From Hybos culiciformis (Eukaryota; Arthropoda; Insecta; Diptera; Hybotidae), in the NCBI GenBank assembly GCA_964007475.1, contig OZ023273.1:20385557-20449556 (forward strand): a DNA stretch of 64,000 nt. Direction: 5' to 3'. Shown here piece after piece: positions 25,231 to 38,346 of the stretch; positions within the stretch are counted from its first letter, which is position 1; each line of letters opens with the position of its first letter. The position numbers and the translations under genes were made by a program. The notes beneath the pieces were generated by a model, which saw nothing but the letters and a program-made list of their open reading frames with translations, did no database searches and was not told the origin of the DNA.

Positions 25231-28200
25231 CGGCTCCTTCAAGTCGATAATATATGGTGATATCAAAATTCAAACAAAGTGCTGACTTTAAAAAATATTT
25301 TAGTTTCAAATTCTTTACATATAAAAAAAATTGTTATAGATCTTTTTTGCGAAAATGTTAAATATAAAATTAAGTTATTATCAATTTGATTTTTTTTTTA
25401 TTAAAATATTGAGTTTCTACGAAAAAATAAATAAATAATGCATGCGGTAGGTTTAAAATTAATTATCTCTATTGTTTTTTTTTTTTTTTTCGGAATATTT
25501 ATTATTTTTGATTTATTTAGAACAGTTTTGTTAATAATTCATGTAATAAATTTTGATAATTTATTGAACTCAGCTTTCATTCAATCTTATAAACAATAAG
25601 CTAATTTATATGCGATTAAAAATTTATTTTTAAAACTAGCTGAACGACTTAAAACATAAATAAAATTCAGCATATACATAATTGTACTACATATTATGAA
25701 AATTTCACACAATCTATGTTAATTATTATAAATTTTTTATTATCATTTTTAATTCTTATACTTATTACAGTTTGAACCATCGATCCTTCGATTTATATGT
25801 AGGTTTCAACTTTATTAAAGAAAACATAAGTAATTTCTTCACTTTTTAATTAATAACAAAATTTAATTCCCATTGAAAATTCAATTATTGATTGTCATAA
25901 AATAGTAATAAATTTTCTGATTGATTAAGCATTATGTTTTTTAGCTCATGTCTGATTTACTTTATTACAGAAAATTATTGATAGTACACACAAATGTACA
26001 AATAAAATTAATATTATGGTTCAAAATACTTTATAAAATGTAACAAATTTGTATAGTTATTTAAATTCAAATTTTCATATATTCCTCCTCATATATTCTT
26101 CCAACTAAACTATATATACCCTTAAAACTATACTTTTGTAATCAAAAACAAAAACTATTTTATGTTCAACATTGAAATGATAATATAATTCAAAATAAAA
26201 AAGAAAAATTCCTTAAAATCCCTTATCTTATTATTAACACCTAGAAATACAAATTTATTTCGTTAATTTACTTCCAAAAAGTTAATATTTTCCTTAAAAA
26301 TTTATTAATTATTTATGCCTTAATTCTATATGTAGTATTTTTACCTTTATTCCTTAAAAAAAATTCCCTCCACTATGCTATTCTTAATCTTTTTACATCA
26401 CCATTTTCCATTTGAAACAAAATATCATCAAACTACTAAGTGAATTAGGTAGCAAAGTTTTTATGACTCGTTATGGCCCATTTCGACAATTGTTGTGATC
26501 CTTTTTTATGATTTTTTTAGTGTACATATATATATATATATATTCTTTCTTGAATTCTTGATTTCTTTTCTTCAAAAACTTTAATATATAATTATGCTGC
26601 TATATAATAATCTATAGAAAAAGAACTTAGGGTAAAGAAAATGGTTTAAAAAAAAATAAAAATAAAATAAGAATTTTTTCCTAACTTTTTCTTTTTGCTT
26701 TTGCTTCATTTTATATTTTTGTGTAGAGTGAATTTTTGTTCCAGCAAAGTTAAAAAAAAAAAAAAAACAGAAAATGTTTTATGTAAGATGTAAGGATAAA
26801 TTCCAATTTAATAATGTTATCGAAGATGTTGTGATGCTTTCTCTTAACTTATACGTTTTTCAATTATTAAGATATTTCAAAAACCATAATAATGAAGTTG
26901 GGAGTTAAATTACAATAAATTTGTCAGAGAATTCAGGTCAGAATTGTTGTAGGCAAGTTTGTAAATGTTTTTCATATTATTAAAATGAAGAAAAAGAGTC
27001 CTAAATGTATTTAATGCAAGCTTGAAAAATTTCAATTAAAATTTATTACTACCAAATGTTTCTTTATAATTATACTGTAAAGAAATTTCCAACAAAATTA
27101 TGTTTTTTTATAAATGGAGTGAAAATACAACACTTTGCTCACAAAGAGTTCAAAAACCAAATAGAAACATCTCGTTTTCTTCAAGCTGTGTATAAATCCG
27201 TAGATAATATAATATTAAGAAAAATAGAAAACACAGATGTATGTATTTATTGTTTTAACAGAAAAAAAGTATTAAAGTATTAAAAAACTAATTGCATGTG
27301 GTTTTGGTGATTTATAAAATTCAGTAAACAAATCAAGTTTGACTTTAGACCACATAAAACTGGGGGATTAGTACGAAAATGTATTTTAATATATTTTTTA
27401 AAAATATTGGTGTTGGGTTTCTGCAAGTTTTCATAACGAAAGAAAATTTTATTTTCACTTTTATAATGTTAATTGACGTTTATAATAAATTAAAATTATA
27501 ATATATTCATTGATATTTTCTTATCGCGTATAATAAAAATTACTTGGTTAAAAATCAGTTAATTTTCTTATAAAAATTTCTATATATGTACAATGTATGT
27601 ACATATATTTATTTATTAAAAAGGTAATATAGGGCTGGTTTAAGTAATTATTCTTTCTCTGTATATGGACATATAACTTGTCCATCCAGTAATATCGAAA
27701 ATTATCACAATTAAATTAATTTAAAATATATTTTGCCAATAATTTTATGCCTTACCACAAAATATTATTACTTTTTTTAATGTTATTTTTAATATGTACA
27801 AAGTTTTTTTTAATTTTTAATTTTTTTTTTTTTTGCAATCATGATTTAAGGTTGTTTTACTTTAAAAAGATATTTTCAATTTTCTTATGTTGTTTTTCTT
27901 TTTTTTCATTCGTTTTCTTTACAGAAGAGCAATAATTATTTTTAAAATCATGATGAAGTTTGAGTGTTTATAAGCATTTAAGTGAGGAAAAAGAAAATTA
28001 AACACCAGTTTATAGTTTTAAATGTGTAATCAAAGTGCTTACTGACTGACCATCTTGAATTAATTGATATTGGTATGGCATGACATTATAAACGCTTTGT
28101 AATTAATGCTTTCAGTGTTGTCTATCATTATTTTATCTCATCAATTATTTAAATATTGAACGTAAGTTAAGATAAGTAATTTTTTTTTTTTTTAATTTAA

Positions 28201-29323
28201 TTTTTAATTTATTTAAAAAAAGAATTCCAAAGTTCAATTTTAGGAAGGTCAAGGTGGATTAATGTGATTATTTGAATTGAGTGTACCTACTACTACTGAG
28301 CATTAAACTGGAATAATCACGGAATAAATAAATTTTTATTATAAACATATGAAAATGGATGATGCAGCTATTGCGCAGCTTAGAGGTAAACAATTTTTTT
28401 CTTAGAAGCTTAACTCGTTTGTGGTATTTTTGTTATTCTAGGTTCACTAGTATTAAAGGTGTCAGTAGATATCACAAAAAGATATTATGCAAAAATTAAA
28501 ATTCTCCAAAGAATGATATTTCCAGCTTAAGATTGTTTCAAAAAAAGTTTCAAGTTTAAGAGTTTGAAGTTTCATGTAATTTTACTTTTCGAGTAATTTA
28601 TATAAATTTCAAAGATACTCAAATAAAATAGTTTACTTGAAATTTTAGTTGACCAAAACTTCCTCGACTTCTTCTGAATAAAAAAAAAAACAGAAAAAAA
28701 ATATATTTTTTTTTATTACACTTAATTTTACTAAACCAGTTTTTAAATTATCCTTTTTCTTCATGCACAATAAACTTATGCAATTCAACCTTTGTTTTTC
28801 TTACTTGTATCCTTTAGGTGTTAAAGAAAAACTTTCATGATTTTTAGTGGGTTTATACTTATTTTTTTTTTGTTAAAGTAATTAAAATAAATTAATGTTC
28901 CAAGATAGCTTTTGTTTTGTAAAATGAAAACTTTAAAACGGATGAAAAATATAAAATGCGTAAATACTTTTTTTTTTCATTTTTAATGTTTTAAAATTTC
29001 ATATTTTTATGACCTGTTTAGGGAGACATTTTATACTTTATATTAAAAAAATTATAAGAAAAAAAAGAAAAACAAATTACATTAAAAGTTTTCTTTAAGT
29101 ATGTAACACTTTTTATTAATTAAGAAATCTCCACAACTACAGTGCAAAATGAGAGATAATTTTTCTTCATGGGAGATTATTTATGTTGATTTTCATTTTA
29201 ACTGATATTTATTACCAAGTGGATATGTTGTCGCAGCAAGATAAATTTTTTTTGCGGTAAAAATACTAATTGTCACAGAAAAAAAAACGTCTTTAATATA
29301 TAATTTTGCGACAAAGAAAAACT

Positions 29324-29339
29324 CAGTGAAATAAGACCG
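29324..29339 (+). repeat. Fragment matching the terminus of the foldback array
   Basis: CAGTGAAATAAGACCG matches, with one change, the reverse complement of the right terminus of the foldback array including its last few outside bases (25201-25216). A nearby GTCGC and a TTTTGCGACAAAG pair (about 29230 and 29306) vaguely echo the array's arm sequence. It may be a decayed relative or solo end, but the match is short. Confidence 0.35.
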
Positions 29340-32300
29340 AACTTAATTAGAAATTTATTAGAATGCCAATGCCATTTAGCAGAATAAAGTTAATAACTAC
29401 TTGAAGCTAATTCATTTCAGTCATCGGAAAACTATATGTTTTTAAACCCAATAAAATGTTTAAGAAGAGCTTAACCACTCTTTTTCTCAAGCTTAAAAAC
29501 TTTGTTTTACTTTAAATGTATGTTACATTAACTTCCAATTATTTCATTCAAGCTGGTAATGTAATTTCCGCTCCACAATTTATTTTCTTCTCCTAAATCG
29601 AAATTGATGATTTTTGACAAATTAGGATTCTAGCAATGATTTTATCAATAATCGCAAATACGAGTATGTACATATTATATAATAATATAATTAATATAAT
29701 TAACATAAAAAAATAATCACATAATTACCAAGGGTAAGTAAGGCACAGTGAATCAAAATTGGTAAAGTGACAAAAAAAAATGAAGCAGTATGATTTCAAA
29801 AAAAAAAAACAGAAGTTGATTTTAAAGTTAATTTTTTTTAATTTTGACTTGTAATGATATCTGTTTTATTTTCAGTATTAACTTTTACTTGAAATACATT
29901 CCCGTTGGGATATCTACGTTGGTATCATTATTAAAATATTTATTTTGAGTTTAACAATAACTTTATGATAATAGATATGTTTAAAAAAATATTTAAGTTA
30001 AAATTTTTATGCACAGGAATTTTGTAGTTTTTACTCATATGAAATAAACATATAGTATTAATATTAAACTATTAGAAAATAATTATAGCTAAAAGTACAT
30101 GGGATCCAGAAAAAGTTGGAAATATAATATAAAATAGAATTTAAATTAGAATTTGGTTAATAAAAAAGTCTTTAATATTTAACTTTATTAGTATATATGC
30201 AGCTGTTATAATACCACGCAGATACAACGATTCCAGGAAACCGAAGGAAACTGTAGATTAATGCTATATTTTTTGAAATTGAAATTTAATCAATTTTAGC
30301 TTTGAAAAACTTTATTCGTCAAAATTATAAGTTAGTAAAAGTATAAATTAACAATTTTTTAATTTAATGTTAAAATTTTTTTATCTGTGGTTGAGATTTC
30401 ATTTCCTAAAATTCATATGTAATATTAACATGAACCGGTCTAAATGAATAAAAAATTTGTGGCATATATTGATATAAATAAATATGTATCTACATGTTAT
30501 GTATACATATATGTAAAAGAATAAACGGAATACAATGAAAATATGTGGACTAATTACATTACTGATATTATTAAGTTTACACAGTTCAAAATTTATTTTT
30601 TAATGGCATTTTAATTATCCTCATAAATTATTTTTTGGAACAATTTTTTATTTTTTTTTATTTTGTGTATAAAATATAAATGGACAGAATTTTATTTTAT
30701 TTTATTTTTTTTTATGTAAAAATACTTGTGCATGATTTAACTTTAAATTGACTTTAATATTTATGCGTTTTTCAAGGATAAAAAAAAAAACAGAAACTTT
30801 TGGAACGATAACTGAGCAGCCTATTGAGTGGGAAATCTTGTTTCCAGAATAAATAAAGCGAAAAAAATGTTTACAAGGGTGAGGGCAAAATATCGTGTGC
30901 AGATTGCTTTTCCAATAAAATTCTACCTTGCTTTGCTCGTTTAAAGTAACTATATTATGGTATAGTAGAGTTTTAAATTTTTTTTAAAAAAACTTAAAAA
31001 ATTAATAAATAGGTTAAGCTGCTCCGCTTTGAGTTTGAAATAAATGTCTTTTATTTTTGTCCAAAATTTAATGATAAGATCCGAATTTTGAATTTTTAAC
31101 AAAATTAATTTTTGGCACATTTAACTTTTTTTTATTCTCAGTTATTCAATAATTTTTGTTCTCCCATCTAGTTTACAATAGATAAGGCAATTCCTAGAAT
31201 TCCAGTCATCCCATTGGAAGGTATTTATGAAAATCCGCCCCTTGTACCATAAAATGTTTCTTTCTTAACTGTTGATGTTATGTTCATATCTACACTTTTT
31301 TAACTATACAAGGTAAAACAAAAAACCTAATTTAAAATCTTTACTCAATATTGATTAACGATTATTGATTGCAATAATAATGATCTGTTTCATAAGATTC
31401 ATTCCTGTCTACACAGTGTAATGTTTTTTAAAAAAATTTATAAAATCCATGCATAATATTATTATAATTATTATTTTAATCAAAAATAAATTCTCAAAAA
31501 AAAAAATCTATAATATTCAAGTTTTATATTCAATTAACTATTTAACTTTATTCAGAAATTTTTATTATGCGGTAAACATTTACACTAAATACTTGGTAAT
31601 AAAAAACGCATAAAATTTAAAGCTATACTCATCTTCTTTAAGCGAATGAAAAAGTAAAATTTATTCTGTTTTATTTACACACAACTAGGAAAAGTTGTAT
31701 AAAGAACAAAAATATTTTATATAGGAAAAAAAAAAAAAACTAGAGAATGAAAAATCATTAGGGAAAACATCAAGTGATCATAAAAATAAAACTCAATTCA
31801 TAGCACTACACCAAAAATATTAAATATTTTTGAGTTGGTTGCGCTATATCATTATGTTATATGCTGTATTATATGCTATGCTATGCTGGCTTATATTTAT
31901 GTTGTAGATGTATTTATGTTTACATTTTAATGTTATTTTCTGTTTCATTTTGTATAATCATTAATTCTACAATTATATTTTGTTACGAATCCAGTAACAT
32001 AAGAGTTTGACCTGTGTATCCGATATTATTTATATCGCATAATCAAAAATCAAATTAATAAAATTTATTTAACAAAGGCTCCAATTATATAAAGCATTGT
32101 AGTATAAACATATTCAAAATTTGATTGAAAAATACTTCATTGATTCAATTTAGCCAAGTCCGTACTATTCAAAATCTGAAATAAAATTAAATGAATAATT
32201 TTTCAATCAAAATAAGCTTGAATCAATACAATTTGCAGGAGCGAAGGATTATAAATTTGAATGTAAATATTTCGCGAAGGATAAACTGCATTTAGTTGAG

Positions 32301-32803
32301 TTGAATTAAAACAGAAATCATAAAAAGAATGGGGCTTAGGTGGCTGTAGAAATTCTTTACTTAATAATGGTTGCCTATAAAGTACATTTATTAAAGAAAA
32401 TTAGTGAATACTAGAATTGAAAATGGTGCTAATATTTCGAAAAAATTCATCCCTTTTTTTTTTCTTTCAAAAAATTGTTCTTGTAACAATTTTACAAAGA
32501 TGTTGTGCAAAACAAAATTATCTGTTGCTTATTAAAGTGATTTTTTATGTATAAGGTGCTTCTGGGTAAATTTTATACTTTAATTGTGTGATTACTTTGA
32601 TGGGTCGTAAAATCTACACTGGTTGCACGATAAAAACTAAACTAAAGTATAGAGGAATAATAATAATAATAATAAAAAAAAAACAACAAACTATGAACAA
32701 ATATAAATTTTTCCATTAAATTGTATTATTTTTATTATGTCTGTCTGAATATTTTTGTTCTGGTTATAAATATTTACATAAAAGAGTTTTATATTTTACG
32801 ATT

Positions 32804-32814
32804 TAGCGCCATCT
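32804..32814 (-). promoter_or_regulatory. Candidate CTCF / Pho-type insulator site
   Basis: On the minus strand AGATGGCGCTA fits the insect CTCF core AG-R-K-GGCGC-Y. On the plus strand the same bases include GCCATCTC, which fits the Pleiohomeotic consensus. Such a G+C-rich core is rare in this sequence. Both factors act in fly Bithorax-complex regulation. A single site without binding data is weak evidence. Confidence 0.3.
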
Positions 32815-35800
32815 CTTTAAAACGTCTCCCGTCTTTAATCTAAGCATAATAATAAAAATAATAATAAAAATAAAAAAATATTATTATTATTATTACTAAT
32901 TTTATATTTTTTTTTTCTTTCTTGTTATATTCAAAATGAATGTATTATGGGAAACTTAATTTTGATGGCCTATAAAATTTTTCAAGGGTAAAGGTTATAA
33001 AAATGTCTTAAAGTTCTAAAAAAAAATAAAATATATACATAAAAATTTGTACATAAAAAAAAAAACCAAATGTTTTGTTAAATATTTTTATGATTTGTTT
33101 TGACGAGTTAAAAATTTTTAATTGCATAATTATTGTCACATAATGAAAATTATTTAATTTTTATATAGTAAAAACATAAGGAAAATAATTATAATTTTTT
33201 TGGAAATAAAAGGAAATTCATGAAAAATGTTATATAAATATAGAGTAAAATAGAATCACATGTACATAAGGTTGGTATATTGCCTATTACAAAATGAGGA
33301 GGGATCCACTTCGCTGGACTGTAGGACTTCACAAACGACAGCGTTTTATTTTATAACTCAAATCTATTAATTTTCAAATATTCCTAAAGATTAATTTTAA
33401 CTCCATTTTAAATATTTTTTATCCTTATATTTGATTTTTGAACCAATCTCTCTTAATGTTTTCACTGAGAAAACTATATACATGGAAGATTACAAAAAAA
33501 AAAAAAAAAAACGGAACACTTACGCAGGTAAATCTTATGAAATCAATGATTTCTTTGTATTCCTCTCAAATTAAAATAAAAAAAAAAGAAAGTTTTTTTT
33601 TTTTCAGTCAATAAATATTTTATTGTTTAGATAAAAATTTTGACAAATATAAAGGCCTGTAACCAAAATAATTCATAAATCAAGGACTGTGGCACCAAAA
33701 CATAATTTCTTTCGATAAAAATTAAACACAAGATTTTTTTTTTGTTGTTTGAAAGGAAAATAAATTTTATCTATTTATTTTTTTTTTCCTTGAATGAAGA
33801 TTATTTTACATGACAACAACAATAAAAGCATAAAAAATATACTTTCACATTATTTTTGGTTAAGCCATAAATCATAAAAAAAAATTTATATTTTTTTTGT
33901 TTGTCCTCTATACATATATTTTTGAAGAGGATAAATATCGTATTTACATCAGAATATTTTGCCTCATTTCACAGTTAAATTAAATTAAATTTCACAAAAA
34001 AAAATATTTTTAATATTTTTTTTGTTATGATCAGGTTATGCCCTTTGACGTTATTGTCAATTTAAAGAAGTTACATAATATATTTTGTTATAGTCTTTTC
34101 TAAATTAAAAGTATGGGTTTAATTATTTAACTAGTTGCTAGATCTTCAATATTAGCCAAAAACCAGATAATACATAGTATAATTATTAACTCCTTGAATT
34201 ATGAGAAAAGAAAATTAAGTGCCTATAAAAGAAAGATGAAAAAATTATTATTAGAATTAAAAATTTCTTAAGCCTTTGAAAATAAATTTTAATATACATT
34301 TTAAAAAAAATTTATTTAAATGTTAAAAAAAATGTTGACAACATATAATTCAATTTATTGTATTGGTTGAATTTATAAATGCTATACAAATTATTATTAA
34401 CAAATCATATTTTTAAGTGTTATTGCTTACTGAATAGCATCTGCCTCAATTATATAAACAAATCTGAAAATTAATTAATAGAAAGGCAATATTTATTTCT
34501 TAAAAGAGTTTTATTAAGTGTACAAGTGTTCTTATAGTTAAAAATTTTTTTTTTCTGATTTAAAAATACAATTTTAACAAAATAAGACATTATTTAAATA
34601 TTTTAAGGTATTAGAAAGAATATAATGTTATGCAATATATATAATTATGTGATGTTAACTTATTAAAAATAAAAATGTAACAAATTCATTTTTAAATAAT
34701 TAATCTATAGATTACATTCCAATAGATTAATCTTCTCATCCCTCATCGAATGATTTATTGGCAACAATTCCAAAAATTCGATAATCTTAAAGACTTTAAA
34801 AAAGTTCTATAAATTATAAGAATTTTTAACAAGTTTGTTTAAGACGTCTGAATAAATGATAGAAAATAATTTATTTTTATATTATTAAAATAAGAAAAAA
34901 CAATTTTATTACACTGAACAACGCAGTAAATAAAAATGAGAATATTTTAGCAATAAAAATTTTTTTTTTAATATGGTACATGTACTATGAATGTATCAAC
35001 AGTTTAAATATGAGCAGATAAAATTATATTAAAATAAAAATATATATAATTATATAATTATTATTGTTTGATGAAAAATATTAGATTATAATTATAGAAT
35101 ACATGGATGGGTTTTATTTAAATTTTATGGATATAGTATTGCTTTTATTTTACACACATAACCACGATTAGAAATTGTCGTTAATAGTTAATAAAATATT
35201 TATAAATTACTTTCGCAATTATTAAATAATAATGAATAGATATTCATATAATGTTTCACATTTAAATATGTAAATTTGTTTTTTTTTTTTTTTTCAATAT
35301 AAAAAAAATATTGTACAATAAAATAATCAAAAATTATGTTCTAACCAAAGAAATTGATATAAAATAATAATAAAATTACAATAACAATCATTACCTTAAT
35401 ATTTACAAATGATTATTCTCATTTTGATTATATTGTTAATAAAAATCAGAATTTGATTGCCGCATAACACTCAACAAAATTACTTATAAAATAAAAATAT
35501 ATATTATTCTTATACATGACTATACTATACATATATATTTATGTAATATCAAAAAGGAAAATCATAATAATAATGTTAAAAATCTAACTATATAACTATG
35601 TATTAAAAAGTTCACCCTATTTATTTTCCATGCATTCATGAAATCTCATCATGGTTATAATAAGCAAAAAAAAACAAACTAACTTTACTGAAAGGAAAAC
35701 TAAACATTTTGTATTTGGCATGCCATATCATAACATAGGTATGCGAAGATTTAATTTAGGAATCAGAGAAAATACCTAATTTATTTTTATAAAATAGTTC

Positions 35801-37859
35801 AAAAGTATTATACACATTATTATGTGTCTGATTATATTCGAAAAATATACAATTTTTTCATAATTTCAATTATCTGGAAAAGTTTGTTAAACAGTTTCAA
35901 AAATTTTAACATTACTTTTTACGTAGATATTTCTTTGTCATTAAAAAGTATGTTACTTAACAAAATGTAAATTTTTAAGTTTCTGATATTTGAAAATAAA
36001 GTTATTTGAAAAATAATTATATATTTATAAAATAACTATCTTTGAAGACGCGTTCCAAATTCAAACTAATTTTCAAAACACAACACAAGTTTTATCGTTT
36101 TTGGGACATATTTATTATTCAATTTCGAAAGAGTCTTTACTAAATATTCACTGTTACTTATCTCCTAGATATTGTCATTTGGCTACATATTTATTATAAT
36201 ATTTCATTAAGATCTTGACCCTAAGATGTTGCTTCTTTAAAAAAGTTTTCATGGCAAGAATAAACAACAAAAATTTAGTTAAGCACTCATTTTTGTTATA
36301 ATTCAGAAAAATTTCCATATTGCTCAAATATTTTAATAAAATAAATAATAATATTATAAATCGAATTAATGTTTATCTAAAAATACTTTGTTTTTTTTTT
36401 TCAAATGACAGGTGATAGTTTTGGTTCAGTGATTGTTTTTACAAAAATTTCAGAATTTTAAAATAAGTCACATACATAGTATTATCATGAAAATTATGTA
36501 TATGTGATACATTTCAAGATTTTGGGATAGAGAAGCGCAACAGACCTCTGCAAACAAAAATTCAGAAGAAAACCACAAAATTGTCTCTTTTTTGTATAAT
36601 CACATAATATAAAAAATGAAATAGAATAAAAAAGAAAAAACAATTTTTTTTATAGATATGTACACATGTACTTCTAGTTGTTTTTTTTTTAATGCATAGT
36701 TAAAATCTAGATATCCTTAGAATACTTTTAGAGCATAAACATTTTTTTTTGTACAAGTATCCAAAATGAAAACGTAAAAACAACTTGTACATATTAAATA
36801 TTCACTTTTATGAAGAAAGAAAAATTCTTATGCAATATAAAACCCTTGTCAGAGTGAATTGACATCAAGGCGAGAAATCAGGAGGACAAAATTGGTAATT
36901 TTATCCACAATAACTATGACATTTACGATTATTTTACTGGCTATAAAAATCTAAAAATATAATTTACGATATTAATATGGTTTTCTCGTTTTCTTTTTCT
37001 TTTTTTTTATTATCCTTAATGCTAGTATTTTTTTTTTTCTTCTTCATTTCGGTATATCATCACCATTTTTTTGTATTTTTTTTAAACATGGTCTTTTTTC
37101 ACGTATGAATTTTATGCTACTTTTAGAGACGATAATTTTATTAACACTTTATTCATTTTCATTTGAAGGATCTTAAAAATATAGGTAATAATAATAAAAA
37201 CACAAAAAAAAAAAAAAAAGAAAAATGAAATATATGAGAAACAATTAATTAAAAAAAAATAAAATAAAAAAAGAAGAAAATAAAAATATTTTGATTTAAA
37301 GTAATAAAAAAAAATTAAATTGTATTATTTGTTTATATAATATTAGGTTTATGGCTAAAATAGCTTTTATACTTAAAAGTATGGATTGTGATTTGGAATA
37401 GGAAGAGTCCAGTTAGGATTAAATAAGATTAAAAGATTTGCACTCTTTTTGAAGCTCCATAATTCATACCTAAGACGCCATTTACAACAACGAAGCTTGG
37501 AAGTAGTGTTGAAAAAATTTGTTCTAAAGATTGTCAAAGAAAATTAATATTTCGTTTAAAGCTTTGTTTATAGAATATTTACTATTATTGTTCTAATACA
37601 AATATCTAACAATTAAATAAGGCTCAAGAAAGGCTTTACAGAATACAGATACATTCGAACGTTGTAACCTTTAATTCTTTCAATTTTGGCAATATTTAAT
37701 TATCTTTATTATATGTATATATATATATATATATTAATTATCTTTATTATATATATATTTGTGAAAATATTTGTAAAAATGTGTGTTATCATCACTCTCT
37801 ACAAATTTAATTACTACGTGAACGTGTGTGTAACTCTATAATTTATTAGCTATAATAGC

Positions 37860-38148
37860 CTATAACTTGATTTTAACATGAAGTTGAGCTGGATACGATT
37901 CTTTTTTCGAGCTGATGTTTTTCATTGATATCACGTGCATTACACTGACTGAAAAAAAATATTGTATTGGTGCAGCTCTGTTCGCATCTGTAGTCGGTAA
38001 AGTAGTTAGTATGAACTACATTGCTGCTACTAGATGTCAGCTGACAGCTCTGGTTTACCTACAATTCTTATTTCAAATTTTTTACGGTTTTATTCAAAAT
38101 CAGTCAATGTTATAACTACTTTTATGACATTAATCGAATAAATTTATG
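37860..38148 (+). other. Non-A/T-rich segment upstream of the FCYICGE fragment
   Basis: Sequence complexity and G+C rise here relative to both sides and stay high into the adjacent coding fragment, suggesting one inserted unit. It includes the 12-bp palindrome TGTCAGCTGACA (38035-38046) and an open frame at 37915-38115 that matches nothing known. It is probably the 5' non-coding part of the same repeat. Confidence 0.35.
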
Positions 38149-38316
38149 ATGGCAAGTAAGTCAAGAAGTTGCATTAACGATCCTGATATGTTTTGTTACA
38201 TATGCGGTGAGTATATAATGAAAGATCAACGGAAACCGATTAATGACACGGCAATTCGCTTGTATTCTGCATACTTTGGTATTGAAATTGGCAATCAAGA
38301 TAAAGAGCTGATATGA
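38149..38316 (+). pseudogene. Truncated copy of a repeat-associated protein with FCYICGE motif
   Basis: A 55-codon frame from ATG to TGA reads MASKSRSCINDPDMFCYICG at its start, then later AYFGIEIGNQDK. This matches an N-terminal module found in many copies in arthropod genomes (pattern SRSC-x-N-x-PD-x-FCYICGE, then AYFG-x-x-x-GDQDK), usually annotated as uncharacterised or transposon-linked. The C-x-x-C pair looks like half of a zinc-binding site. In the family the sequence goes on after DK with WAPH and more cysteines; here it ends in ELI and a stop, so the copy is broken. The 3' boundary coincides with a hairpin at 38305-38346. Function is unknown, and the assignment is from memory of recurring hypothetical proteins. 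Confidence 0.6.
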
Positions 38317-38346
38317 AAAATGTGACTATTTTTCTTGTATCAGCTC
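38305..38346 (+). repeat. Imperfect hairpin at the 3' break of the FCYICGE fragment
   Basis: GAGCTGATA (38305-38313) pairs with TATCAGCTC (38338-38346), and partly complementary A- and T-rich arms extend the stem inwards. It sits exactly where family similarity is lost and may mark a rearrangement point or the end of an inserted unit. Confidence 0.5.

Larger units (their letters stand above)
25231..37859. other. Ubx upstream desert, second segment (no confident gene)
   Basis: This is A+T-rich non-coding DNA. A frame at 27056-27283 (+, 75 codons) has fairly even amino-acid use but matches no family I know. Other frames are homopolymer-driven. Small patches of higher complexity lie at 28230-28390, 30860-30960, 31140-31260 and 36840-36900. 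Short TA tracts occur around 26525-26542 and 37717-37733. The latter is bracketed by two copies of TTAATTATCTTTATTATAT (about 37696 and 37734). No RNA gene is recognised. Confidence 0.55.

Noticed and set aside
27056..27283. 75-codon frame on the plus strand
   Set aside because: No start context, known domain or neighbouring exon supports it. Its length is not exceptional given the number of frames in 64 kb.
38026..38040. CTCF-like CTACTAGATGTCAGC
   Set aside because: The central GGC of the CTCF core is GTC here, which removes the most important contact, and the segment looks repeat-derived.
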